Assembly: GCA_038093515.1 (NCBI GenBank)
Contig: JBBPSI010000161.1
Span: 1-56,480 of the forward strand
DNA length: 56,480 nt
Direction: 5' to 3'
Source of the DNA: Butyriboletus loyo
Taxonomy: Eukaryota > Basidiomycota > Agaricomycetes > Boletales > Boletaceae
Shown: positions 1 to 10,900 of the stretch, one piece after another
How positions within the stretch are numbered: position 1 is the first letter of the stretch
How the letters are laid out: each line of letters begins with the position of its first letter
Notes under the pieces: generated by a model
The model's database searches: none
Seen by the model: only the letters and a program-made list of their open reading frames with translations
Told to the model about the DNA's origin: nothing
Position numbers and translations under genes: made by a program

Positions 1-3000
1 CCCTGTCATATATGTCGTAGTTGCGCTCTGCCGGGGAGAGCGTCTTGGATAGGTAGGCACATGGGTGCAAATCCCCATTGCCGTCGTTCTGCATCAGCAC
101 GGCTCCTGTTGCCGTGAGGGAGGCGTCCGTCATGACCTTGAACTCCCGTGTCGTGTCCGGCATTGCCAGGACAGGCTGCTGTAGGAAGATCTCCTTGATC
201 TTCAGGAAAGCGTTTTCATGCTCAGGGGTCCATTCCCATTTCGTGGCCTTCTTCGTCAGATCGTGAAGAGGCCGAGATATCGCCGAGAAATTGCTTATAA
301 AGCGGCGATAGAAGTTACAGAAGCCGATGAATGATCGAACGGCTTTAACGGAGGTGGGCGACTTCCACTCTTGGATCGCCTTGAGTTTTGTGGGGTCCAT
401 CTGGACGCGGCCCGCTCGGATCACCATTCCGAGGTACTCGACTTCGTCGGTATCGAAGAAGCATTTTTCTAGCTTCAGGAAGAGCTTGTGCTCTCGTAGT
501 CATTGGAGGACGCGGCGTGTCCTTTCTTCGTGAACTCCGGCTTCTTCGGAGTGAATGAGGATGTCGTCCATGTAGATGACGAGCCATCCCTCGGCTATCA
601 TATCACCGAAAGTGTGATCCATGAGGGCTTGAAATGTAGCCGGCGAGTTACACAGCCCGAAAAACATAACAGTTGGCTCAAAGAGCCCTTGCGGCGTGAT
701 GAATGCAGCCTTCCAGCGATCGCCGGGCTTGATGAGGACATTGTTGTAGCCCCAACGAATGTCCATCTTCGTAAAGATCTTGGAGCCTTTCAGGCGGTCG
801 ACAAGATCACCGATGAGGGGGAGCGGGTAGGCGTTTTTAATCGTATGGGCGTTTACGTGCCTATAGTCCTGGCAAGGACGTAGAGATCCATCCTTCTTTC
901 CTACGAAAAAGAAGGGAGCGGCTTGGGGCGATTTCGAGGGGACTATCTTCCCCGTCTTCAGGTGTTCGGCTACGAACTCTTTACATGCCTCCGTCTCCTT
1001 AGGGTTGAGAGGGTAGGCCTTGGCGACTCGAGGGAGGAAGTCTTTGTCCAGGTCGATCGCATGGTCAAAAGACCGAGATGGGGGAAGTTCGTCGAGGTTC
1101 TTTTTCTCAAAGACATCCTCGAATCCCTTGTACTGAGCCGGAAGCGTCTTCTTCGGCTTTTCTTCCTTGGCGGCTATCTCTGTTGATACTGTCGCTCTGC
1201 GAACATCATATGTTCGTCTTGCTTGCTGGTCCAGGCGCTTTTTCCAGAGGTGCGCCATCCTCGTGTCCGGGTCCATGTTGAGGTACCGGATCAAATACCG
1301 TTGTGTAATTGCCCACGGGTTGTCGGGGCGTCTTTCTGCTGGCTGGTCTGGGAATACTACTCGTCCAGTTGTCCAGTCGATGTCGGGGTTGGCGTCTCGA
1401 AGCCAGGGCAGCCCGAGGATGACGTTTTCTTGACCTACATTGAGGATCAAGAACTCTCTGAGTTGTTCTGTTCCTCCCGTCTGGAGGATCATCGTCATTG
1501 AATATCGTATGGTTCCCCCTTTGTTCCGGGAACCGTCGATGTTGTGAGCTGTGAGCTCCTTGTTTAACCGTTTAATGGGGAGGTTGTTCCGCTTGACAAA
1601 ATCCCTGTGGACAAAGCATCCTGATGCTCCACTGTCTACCAACGCGGTAGTGTCGAAGACTGGCCCGTTCTTGTTGGCGCATAGCACAACCGGGATACGC
1701 ATGGACTGGGCTTTCTGGCCAGTCGTGTAGGTGAAGGCGGCAATTGTCTCGGGGTGCCGCTCAACCTCGGGGGAGGGGAAACTCGGATGGTCTCCCGTAG
1801 CGGGGATCTTGCTCATCCGCTCTGCTGATAACTCGTCGTCTGCTCCCCTCTTGACTGCTGTTGTCCCGGGAGCATCGTAGAATCGTTCTATAGGGGTTTC
1901 TTCCCTAATAGGAGGAATTGGGGGTAAATCTTCGTCGTCTTCCTCGGTGGCGATAAGATCGGGCACATCTATGTGCATGGGTCCTGGGGTCTCCAGGGGC
2001 GTGTCGTATGTTGTCTCGTTGGAGGTCTCGTTGCTGCTGCTGACCTCCCAACGTCTTTTCTTGCGCTCTAGCGCGTCTTCTTCTTCTCGGATCCTTTTTC
2101 CGAGGATTTCTTGTGCTACCGCGGCGGCTTGGTAGGCTTTTCTGAGGTCTGCTGGAGAGGTCGCTCGTTTTGACCTTCTTAATGTTGGCTTCATGTCGGC
2201 AGCCGGCTCCTTTTCATCTTGGCCTCCGGACTTCTTTCTCCAGAGGGCGATCAACTCGTCAGTTGTCATTGTTGCTTCTTTTAATACTGCCCCAGGGGTC
2301 ATCTCCTCCTTGGGTTCGGCAGGTGTCTCTTTTGGTACTTGTGCGGGTACCGGCGTCGGCACAGGCTTCCTTGCGAGCGCGGGCTTTCTTACGAGAGGGC
2401 GTCGGTGTACGAACGGCTTGCTCCGTTGTACAAGTGTAAACCCCTCGGAGTCCACTGTTGGCTCAGGTTTACCTGTGCTCGACCCGGATATCGGCGATCG
2501 GGGTGAGACTCTGTCGATGAGAGGACGTGGGGCGATACGTTCTGCCAGCGTCTTGGTAGGTTCCTCTTTCTTCTTGCCAAAGGCCTTCTCGAGGCGTTGG
2601 CGAATTGTATCTTTGCTGATACCTCTCGACTCCAGGGTCTGGAGGAGTTCCTTAACCGAGGGCTCCGACGTGGAGGCGGCTCGGACTTGTGACGGCGGCG
2701 GTGTCGGGGAAGAGGCGCGTCTGGCGTTCCCAATGTTCCAGGCTCTCGCAAGAGGTGGTGGAAGACTTTTCTGCGGGGTGGAGGTTACGCGAACCTGTAC
2801 TGGTGGGGACGAAGCGCATCTGGCTTTCCCGATCTCCCGTGCCTTGTCGAGGGGGGAGGCTTTCCTTGGGGCGGTAGTGGCGGCGCATATCTGCGCGGGG
2901 GAGGAAGAGGCACGCATGGCTCTCCCTATGGCTCTTGCCTTTTCAATAGGGGAGCCAGTTCGGTGGGCTGCTCCCAAGGAGAGGGCTTTCTGAAGTGGGG

Positions 3001-3349
3001 TCTGTCAGGTGGCGGAGAAGGGGATTGCGCGTAAGTGCGCGACGGGGGAAGAGGTACGCATGGCTCTTCCGATGGCTTTCGCTTTCTGCAGCGAGGAGCG
3101 GCGGGTGATGAGAGTGAAGGGTGCTTCTGCCGCGGCAGGATGACAGTGGAAGGGGTTTCGGCAATCTGCTCGCGAGCAGGTAAAGGTAGGGGCGGCGGGG
3201 GTTAAGGTGACGTTGTTGATGACAACGTCTTCCATTGGATGTACATGGAAGGGATTGTTGCAGTGGGGACATTGGCAGGTCCACTGGACATGTTGTCCAA
3301 ACTCCTCGGTCTTCTCAGCGAGAAGGGTGTATCGGTTACTGAAGGACAT
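1..3349 (-). pseudogene. Ty3/gypsy element A polyprotein (PR-RT-RNase H), partial at window edge, two in-frame stops
   Basis: Reading from the ATG at 3349 leftward, the frame encodes a leader with two C-x4-C-x-NPFHxHP motifs (WTCQCPHCNNPFHVHP and FTCSRADCRNPFHCHP), then four repeats of about 26-30 residues built on A-x2-IG-x-A (for example KAKAIGRAMRTSS, KARAIGRAMRASS). An aspartic protease follows (ALVDSGASGCFVH), then reverse transcriptase (FVGKKDGSLRPCQDYRHVN, YMDDILIHS) and the start of RNase H (DASLTATGAVLMQ) up to the edge. The frame is broken by TGA at 3005-3007 and again at 500-502, inside RT shortly after the YMDD box. Both fit CGA-to-TGA changes at CpG, and the rest of the frame is open. 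No capsid-type gag domain or CCHC knuckle is visible. Integrase would lie outside the window. The element is oriented leftward from the LTR at 3446-4265. The Ty3/gypsy assignment is firm; the leader's role is unknown. Confidence 0.9.
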
Positions 3350-3433
3350 GGTGATCTCGGGGCGACTTCGCAAAGTTGGAGATGGCGGCGGGCTGGGGGC
3401 GGCTTTACTGTTGGAGAACAGAAGCAGGAAGAG

Positions 3434-3443
3434 AGCTAATTCT
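3434..3443 (-). promoter_or_regulatory. Predicted self-primer binding site of element A
   Basis: Two bases inside the LTR boundary the transcript strand reads AGAATTAGCT. This is the exact reverse complement of AGCTAATTCT at 3678-3669 in the LTR, 36 nt downstream of the TATA box. No TGG-initiated tRNA-type site is present next to the LTR. The arrangement matches Tf1-type self-priming; its use is inferred. Confidence 0.65.
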
Positions 3444-3445
3444 TT

Positions 3446-4265
3446 TGTTACGCTGATAGCGCACAATAACTAGCAGCGAGCACTTGACTAGGGGCTCGAG
3501 CCTAATAAGGAAGGTGCCGACTCGCGTAGACGACGCTATCGGGCTTCTGCAGAGCAAGTGTCGGCGGGATATCGTATGGCGAAGACCAGACGAGATCGAG
3601 CTTGAGCTTATCGGCTCTATCGGCAGAATGGGGTATAAGCTAGATTGCTAGGCACTTGGTAGATGCGTAGAATTAGCTAGAGAACTCGTACTATTCTAAG
3701 TGCAAGTATATATACTAATGTCTATCGTGCACAGACCGAGCTGTGCGTGGCAGCGAAGGGCTAAGGGCTATGAGTCTGTCCGAGTCATAGCGGCGAAAGT
3801 GGAAGCGGCAAAGTGCCGGTAACGAGGGAGCGAAGCTCCGATCAAGGTGGCGACATCGTCAGCGAATGAGAAGTGCTGAACGAGAAGTGACGATGTCCAT
3901 GAGGCCGGCCCCACAGGGCAAAGGGTGCGCAAACGGCGGAGCCCTTGGATACAGGTCTCGACGCGAAGGTACTGACGCGTCGTAATCTAGTCACGTGCTA
4001 GTCACGTGATGTAAGAAGTGTCATTGGTCAAATAAGAAGGGACGCAACAGCTCAGCTGAAGGTCCGGCCTGACGGGGCGAGAAGACAGGGGCTATCTCGG
4101 TGCAACGGCACAGAGACTCGCAGGGGCAACCGGGGGAGTGGATAACGTCCACTAGGCGACTAGGGAGCGGGTGATGGGCGGCATCGCAAGACGGCGGGGG
4201 CGGCGGGGACGCGTGAGCGTGGGAAAACGAGTGGCGGGGTACGCTTAGTCCGTTGTCTCGTAACA
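3446..4265 (-). repeat. 5' LTR of element A (LTR-A, 820 bp)
   Basis: This copy has TGTTA...TAACA ends and exactly the same length as the solo copy at 36803-37622; a decayed copy lies at 33531-34349. The right flank (4266-4270, ATATG) is gag of element B and the left flank (TCTTT) is element A's own interior. The flanks therefore do not match, as expected for one LTR of a full element whose other LTR lies beyond the window. It contains a TATA box and a palindromic motif in minus orientation. Confidence 0.9.
3669..3746 (-). promoter_or_regulatory. LTR-A core promoter: GCACAG/CTGTGC palindrome, TATA, predicted transcript start
   Basis: In minus orientation the LTR has an interrupted palindrome GCACAG-n6-CTGTGC (3746-3729), then TATATATA (3714-3707), then AGCTAATTCT (3678-3669). 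The same order and nearly the same spacing recur in the unrelated LTR-B at 6161-6085. Confidence 0.55.
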
Positions 4266-5158
4266 ATATGTCCGGCCTGCCCGCAGCCGAAACACGTTCT
4301 GGTCTCAGGGCCAGATTGCTGAGCGGAAAGATCCATTGGGGCTCCGCGGCCCGGTTGAGTTCCTGTGGCTGTGAAGCCAGGAGGGGGTCCTTTGGGAGGC
4401 GGGTAACCTCGTTGGGGCTGCTGCGTATACGGCCTCCATTGCCGTGCTTGCCCATTACCCCTCTCTGCGTACATCTGCTCGAAGGACCTTCCTGTCCTCC
4501 GGAACTCTTCCACCAAATTATTGAAATCCTCTAGGACATCCTCGGAACATGAGAGGAAGACCTGTTTGTAGATCTCGTATTTTACTGCCCTTTTCAAAAG
4601 TTCAATGGCGTGCTTGGGCTCGCACTCCGACTGCCGGTATAGAACCTTGAACCTTTCTAAGAAGGTATCGATTTGAGTTTGGCCCTGGGTGAGAGCGGCC
4701 AATTTCCTTAGTGCCTGATGAGCAAGCACGTCGATTTGGAAGTGGCCTCTGATCATGGCCTGTAAATACTCCCATTCTGGCCAAGCCAGATCCTTCTTTT
4801 TGCCTTTAGATCTGTCAAGGGGATCTAGGAACTTTTCTTCCTCCATGACATAATCTTCCAGGACCAATTGCGAAAAGTCCTGGCCCTTGCCTTTAATGCG
4901 GCTGAGAACCGCGACCGTCCTGAGTTTGTCGGTTTTCCAGGTGTTGACGGACACCCAGACTTTAAGGGAAGTCCACCAATGGTGGAACTTTTCTCTGTCG
5001 CCGTCCCATTCTCCGGGATCAGCAACCTTCTTAGAAATTCCTCCTTGGGTATCTTTTTCCAACCACTGCGCGAAGAGGGCGCGCAGGGTCTGATCGTCGT
5101 AGGTGGGGGCGGCAGGGACATAGTCGGCGGGGGCGTAAGACGGACCAGGATCAGACAT
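4266..5158 (-). pseudogene. Ty3/gypsy element B gag, cut by insertion of element A
   Basis: The frame starts at the ATG at 5158 (MSDPGPSYAPADYV) and encodes about 297 residues of a fungal Ty3-type Gag. It has a capsid-like helical region (WDGDREKFHHWWTSL, FLERFKVLYRQSECEPKHAI, DVLEDFNNLVEEFR), a proline/glutamine-rich linker, and the first part of a zinc knuckle (CFGCGQAGHI). After that the LTR of element A begins at 4265, so the final knuckle cysteine and all of pol are displaced beyond the window. The open frame runs a further 35 residues or so into LTR-A, and those are not gag. The frame before the break is intact, so the nested insertion appears to be the main damage here. Confidence 0.88.
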
Positions 5159-5936
5159 CCTTTTCTGGTCGTCGTCTGGGAAATCCGTAGAATATTCGGA
5201 ACCCAGTTTGGTAATCGGAAATTAAAAGAAGTCGGGGGTGGAGGAAAGGGGGTGATTTTTGAAATCTTCTTCGGCAACCTTTTCTTCGGCTGAACCGGCT
5301 TCTTCGGCAAAAACAAAGAAAGAAAACTACGAGGTATAAAGACCCTTACTGTCTCCTATCTTCCAAGGTGACTCTGGGGGACTCTACAACAAGTAGAACG
5401 TAGAAAATATTTCTTCGAACGGAGGTAGTATCTCCGACGAAGTTTAGTCCGGTAATGGACAGTTACAGGTAAAAACTTTTTTACTACTAATTGACAAATT
5501 TTGAAAAGTTTTCCGGTTCTACCTCCCGTGTTACCACAGGGACTACAATTGAGAATGACTCAGCCAAAGGGATTTGGGGGTCCCTAAGTCGTCCTTCGCA
5601 AATTGGGCACGACCCCAACGCGGACTATCAACTCCAAGGGAGCGACGGAGAATGAAGTTTTACAGGTAGTCTACGCGAGACACAAAATCTACCCTTCCAA
5701 GGGGTTCCCCTAAAAGCGGCGGGGGCAATCAGAAATGAAAACTGCTGAACGCGCAGTAACGACTCTTAACCCTGAGTACCGGGTTTTCCCTTCAGCGGGA
5801 TTTCTGCTCCGTCAAGTGGAGGCCTACTGGTATGTGCGGGATAGGAGAAACGAGACGGGTACGCTATTGGCCAATCGCCGACAAGCACGCTACCCCTACC
5901 CTGGGGACCGGGTGTGTATCTGAAGTTTTAACCAAG
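5159..5936 (-). other. Untranslated leader of element B
   Basis: This stretch between gag and LTR-B has no convincing coding frame. The self-primer site lies at its outer end (5924-5934). I see no tRNA-primed site; the rest shows no recognisable structure. Confidence 0.6.
5924..5934 (-). promoter_or_regulatory. Predicted self-primer binding site of element B
   Basis: Two bases inside LTR-B the transcript strand reads TGGTTAAAACT. It is complementary over 11 nt to AGTTTTAACCA at 6095-6085 in the LTR, 34 nt downstream of the TATA box. Tf1 also uses 11 nt. The TGG start would also suit a tRNA, but the following bases do not look like the complement of a T-arm. Confidence 0.7.
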
Positions 5937-6456
5937 TGTTGCGAGGCAACGCGCAGTCGAATGCTAGCACGTAGTACCCTTTCACAAGCGGTCCAACGAC
6001 AGTTGCAGGTCTACACAAAGACCTGGCAAGATGTAATCAAGGAGCTTCAACTTAATCCTCAACTGTTGCCAGCGAATAGACAAGTGGTTAAAACTAGGGA
6101 ATCCTAGTCTAACCACGAGCCTTTATATATTGTACAGAAGTGCGCACAGACCATGCTGTGCGTGAGATGAACTACTATACATGGATAGACTAAAGAAGAG
6201 AAGCGCAACGGTGATTAACCACACGAGGCGCGGGGATCAAAAAGAAGAGAAGTAAACGGAGATTAAATACATGTGTCGTGACGTCATAGAGTCTAGGCCT
6301 GGTCTAGGCCATGACATCATATGCTTAGTCAGCAATGGATCACATGTAAGTTCCCACGATCACGTGCGCTATGTCACGTGACCTTTGAAAGTAAAAACGA
6401 CTAAGTCCGAATTGAAAGTGTACGAAGTGTACGAATAAAATGTTATGATTATAACA
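5937..6456 (-). repeat. 5' LTR of element B (LTR-B, 520 bp)
   Basis: The ends are TGTTGCGAGG and ATTATAACA. A second copy at 34630-35142 aligns along its whole length. The flanks (CCAAG inside, TCTAT outside) do not match, as expected for one LTR of a complete element. Most CpGs seen in this copy are kept, and several are TG or CA in the other copy. Confidence 0.88.
6085..6161 (-). promoter_or_regulatory. LTR-B core promoter: GCACAG/CTGTGC palindrome, TATA, predicted transcript start
   Basis: In minus orientation: palindrome at 6161-6144, TATATAAA at 6129-6122, and the primer-complementary AGTTTTAACCA at 6095-6085. The layout is nearly identical to that of LTR-A, although the rest of the two LTRs is dissimilar. 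Confidence 0.55.
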
Positions 6457-7014
6457 TCTATCATATTGTCATGTATTTTATACTATACCTTATAAAGGTA
6501 CTATACAGAACATAAGTACAAACACTCATGTACTGTATATAAGACAGCCCTTATGGCTTGTTGTTTTTCTTTAGATCTTTCAGTTCTATCATCACTACTG
6601 TGATATCTCTAAGTTGAGCCTTGCTCCTTATACTCTGTTTGCAATACTCTCACTCTCGTATTATCAGTGAGTCTTTCCACTGATAGGTTTACCCTTGCAT
6701 CCTTCGTTGCCCTCAGTGCGCCTGCTTGGACTTTACCAATTCCAAAAAAGTGATGGTGAAGATGGTGGCAAGAACGATGAAACTGACAGCAATGATGACA
6801 GCATGATGGTTACCAACCCAACACTACCTGTTTTACTGGCAGATGAAGAGCTTCTGGACGAGATGGATGAGTTTGGGTATACTGGGTTAGATCAGGTGGT
6901 GGAAGATGAGGAGGAGTCGAATTACCTTGAAGCAGACGAGTTGGGTGCAGAGGATGGCGAAAATGAAGAGTGGGACGAGGAGGAACCTCATGCATATCTG
7001 TAGAATGTAATCAG
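6457..7014 (+). pseudogene. Possible transposon remnant with short acidic frame
   Basis: Outside LTR-B is AT-rich DNA with a TATA-like CTGTATATAAG near 6535. A frame open over 6695-7003 is rich in Asp and Glu (DEELLDEMDEFGYTGLDQV, then DEEES, ELGAEDGENEEWDEEE). It has no ATG at its upstream end. Acidic C-terminal tails of this kind are common in proteins encoded by fungal DNA transposons, but I recognise no catalytic domain. It could equally be an isolated spurious frame. Confidence 0.25.
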
Positions 7015-7236
7015 TCTAACAAGGTCTTGCAAGGGCTTGCATGACAATGGCACAGCTGATATCGATGTTGCTAGCACTTGGAGGTTCACGGGAACCCTGC
7101 AAGGCCTAGTTAGATTTTGTATATTTTGATGACGGGTCTAACAAGGTCTTGCGAGGGCTTGCATGACAATGGCATGGCTGATATCGATGTTGCTAGCGCT
7201 TGGAGGGTTGTGGGAGCCTTGCAAGGCCTAGTTAGA
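7015..7236. repeat. Two tandem 100-bp foldback units, 122-bp period
   Basis: Units at 7015-7114 and 7137-7236 are close copies. Each begins TCTAACAAGGTCTTGC and ends GCAAGGCCTAGTTAGA, so the ends form an imperfect inverted repeat of about 20 bp. Each unit resembles a tiny foldback or MITE-like element, duplicated in tandem. Confidence 0.75.
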
Positions 7237-7943
7237 TTTTGTCTATTTTGCTGATGATTGACATTGAATGGCAGGTACAATATTATATTCCTAGTCTCCC
7301 CAAACCAGACCTAAAACTTCAAGATCAGGAGAAAGTCATTCTGATCATCTGAAGCAATGTTCGGGCCAGCCTTTGGATGAGACATGCCACCACATCCCGT
7401 TGTCAGCGAGTTGTTTCATTCAAGACAAACGGGTTAAGACCCATTGAAGTCCGCAAGGAGTTTGGACGATATAGGGACTCGGAGCAAAGAACGTAGGTCA
7501 CCTTTCCGTCGTCCAAGTCTTCGGATTCTTCTAAACGCACTCTCCGAGTCGTGGCTTTTCAATTCGGAGATGTACAGAAAACCGTCGCAAGTGCTGGTCA
7601 AGCTCTACGACAAACCACTCGTTTTCGGATAAGCTCGGAATGGTACCAGACCCGCCAGGTTCGTCGTGCTTGCGAAACGATACATAACAATGCATGATGT
7701 TCTTGAGCATAATCTGAGATGAGTGAGATCCCGAAGTCGCAGAATTTTCATGGATCGGGACAGGTGGATCCGATGGAGGGTATAATAACAGTAAGTGGGG
7801 GATCAATTGATCAGCGCTCAGCTACAAGACCGACAGGAAGTGTTACAATGTATCCGCAAACAATCAGGAAAAGAACAAAGGGAGTGTACGCCGCTATGTG
7901 AGCCATGAATGGGCATTCGAATTCTGACTCTTTCTTCAATCTT
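7237..7943. other. Gene-free gap
   Basis: No frame here has a convincing start, splice pattern or recognisable motif. It is probably the 3' flank of the minus-strand TPR gene. Confidence 0.5.
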
Positions 7944-10900
7944 CTAGCCACGATACGAGTCACGCGGTGAACGAGGTCCGAATAATCCTGGGCTTCCGCG
8001 GTCCGGCACCAAAAGTGTGGGCTCAACAGAAGGTGGGGTGGGAGCCAAGTGAGGATCGGCTACAACACAAGCTGAAGAACGGAAAATTTTGTGAAATAAG
8101 AACAAACGTACGTTGCCATGTAACCCACGAGCGAACAGATGGGGGTGGGGGTGGGGATGACTCTGGCTTTCGGATGCGACGTATTCGTCGAGATTGGGTA
8201 GTACGCCACGCCGGGAGAATATCTTCCGGTGGCGGTGGTGCTGGGGCTGTTTTAGAAAAAATCAGGTATAATAAACGTGTGTTGCCGCAGGGGAAAGCGC
8301 GGGGTGTCAGCAATGCTAGTAATGCTACACACCAAGCCCGTCGACGCACCGTTCGACGGAGCACCTTCATCATTCCCATTCGACACGCCAGGTTGTTGTG
8401 GGATGTTGGGTGCCCTGAATGCACGCATTGGGATAAAGGGCAACTGCCGCACGGGTAGCACTGAAGGTGGGACGAGGGGCGCCGTGTAGGACGTGGCATT
8501 GAAAGACGGAGGCGGATACCATGGGGTTGACCAGGTCGTCCAAGGAATAGGTCCGACTGAAAAATGAAAATGTCAGGTCAGTACACATACAGTAACATCG
8601 CGCCGATCTCGTCGACACTGACAACGAGCCGCGACACGGATATGCACCTGGTCCTGTACTGCCAACACCGTGATGAAATTGGGTGGGGCGGTAGCCCAGT
8701 TCCCCGGGCCCTGGCTGATAAGAATACATTCTCGTAGTCGTATGCCGCATTTCAGTGAGTCGGCCTTGCATCTCTTTCATGAGCCATTCGCTGAACTTCT
8801 GCGTCTGTCTCGTCAGTGCTTGCTGTTGTTCGATGCTCGCATGATGTGCGAGCTGTTGTTCCTGGTTGGTTCAAGTGCACATGCTTTATGGCTGCTGATG
8901 CGAGTGAAGTGTTTGGGTGACCAACTCACCCTCAAGATTTCGAGCAGTGTGTCATACGGAGGGGCCTGAGGTTGGGCGAGGTTCTGAGAAGACTGGTGAA
9001 TTAGGCATTGACGGTGAGAATAGATGTCAGATACGCTCACCGGCACAGATGGCGGCACGGTGTAATTCAGCCGTTGAGCGAAAACACCGGGTTGCTGAAT
9101 GTGCACGCTCATAGCAGCAGTTGATGGGACAACCGTCTATGGGACAAATTAGTGCTCGCTCGCTCTTGTAGGTGGGAAGCAATTCTACCTCTTTGCGGGG
9201 AACCTGGTACGAACCAGGAGCCTCATCGGGGAATCTAAGGTTTTCCGACCCCCCCTCGGAACGCCTTGAGGGGTGGGCCTTGGAGGGCCGCTCTCGTTGC
9301 GTAGGCGGCACGTCTGCAGTCGTTGGTACTGGGCCGGAGTGAACATGGGGAATTTGCATAGGGATACCCGGTCTCGACTCCCATTCCCGGGGTGAAACGA
9401 GGCTTTCTGTATCAGGTGTAGAAGCCGATGATCCCGTTTTGGATCCCTCAGTCCTGGGTTTGATCATAATGGTGGAAGGCATCGACATAGAAGGGGCAGT
9501 GTGCGGTAGAGTCCCGCCGGTATTGCGTCCAGCCGACTCTGGGCTTTGTTGAGAGTAGGGTTGCATACTCGCATCGCCTGCTTCAATTGCGGGAAGAACT
9601 CTGAAGGCAGCGCTCAGATGGCCAAAACGCCGTTGTAGAGTGTCGATTGTATCACCGAACTGATCACCGCTGTCGGAACCGCTTATTTGTTCTTGGCGCT
9701 CACGATGACGCTCAGGAGAGTGATTACGACGGGTCCCAGAAAGCTGCGTATCTTCTGAATGATCTGTATAGAAATAACTGTCTCTGCGGGGCTTGCCACT
9801 ACGCGTTTCCACAGAAGTTGGCAAAGGAAGAGGTTGGAGACTCTCTGGAGAGGCATGCATGGGAAGGTAACTCTGAACGTGTTCCGAGAGAGGCGTCAGG
9901 GTTCCCGACGCCTCCTGACGAGGGATGGGTTCTTGGATGCTTTCAGCAACCATATTTGGTACTTGTTCGCGTGGGTACAGGGGCGCTGTTACGAGTTCAG
10001 TACCATCGCGGCCCTCAGAATCTTTATCATCCACTTACCAGGCATGCTTTCCGTGACTTGGCTTCGATTGTCTTCTCGCGATATCGCCATTCCTTGCATG
10101 TGTGGGAGCCACGACATCGTGTTCAGGATATCTGTCAATTGATTGAGTAACATCCAGTTACGATCCCCAGTGGTCACATCTGAACCCAGCTGCTCTCGGA
10201 GGGCAGCGATTTCGGCAATGAGTTCTGCAAGTTGAACGCTGCGTTGCCGTTGAAGATGTCGTGCAGCGAGATTCCCGGCTCGAAACGCCTCTTCTCTTTC
10301 CAACTGAACTGTATCTATCTCATCAGGAGCACGTTGCCTGGGAGGTTGCGAGGTTATAGCCATTGGCTCAACGGCCGAACTGTTCTCGGGACTGTGGCGT
10401 GCCGGATGATTGAGCAGGCCCAACGTAGGAGGTTTCAATGTTTGAGTCGCTGTTATCGACTGTAAATGATTGTTATATCGTGAACGAAGATCTGCCAAAG
10501 CATATTAGCCTACGTCTTTATCAGATAAAAATAGACTCACGCTGTGCCTGTGGATCAGCAGAGCGTTCAAGAATGGAGAGCATTTCGTTCAAATTTCGCA
10601 CCGCCCCGTTGTACCGACCCATGCCTTTCAGCGCTTCATACTTTCTTTCATAGCCCAAAAGGGAAAGCGGGTTCAAGTTGATAGCCTCGACAAACATCGT
10701 TGAACACAACTGGTGCAAGGGGACGAAATGGGCATACCTCGTCTGCGTCTTTCAGAGCGTCATCCCATATATGCGCTGCTGCGTATGCCTTACTCCTCTT
10801 AATCAGAAGGCCTTCCCGTGTTACTGGATTCATGCTCAACGCCATTGAATAATGGGCGATGGCCTCGGTGTGATCCTGGGACGTCGTCGCATTGTCACCG

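Noticed and set aside
503..2993. Plus-strand open frames of up to 266 codons opposite the element A polyprotein
   Set aside because: They are antisense shadows of a GC-rich coding strand with clear PR and RT motifs on the minus strand.
3446..4265. Solo LTR inside element B
   Set aside because: The flanks TCTTT and ATATG do not match, and the left side continues into element A's own coding region with its self-primer site, so it is the 5' LTR of a full element.
5735..6107. Short plus-strand frames in the element B leader and LTR
   Set aside because: They are opposite to the element's transcription and overlap its primer site and LTR.
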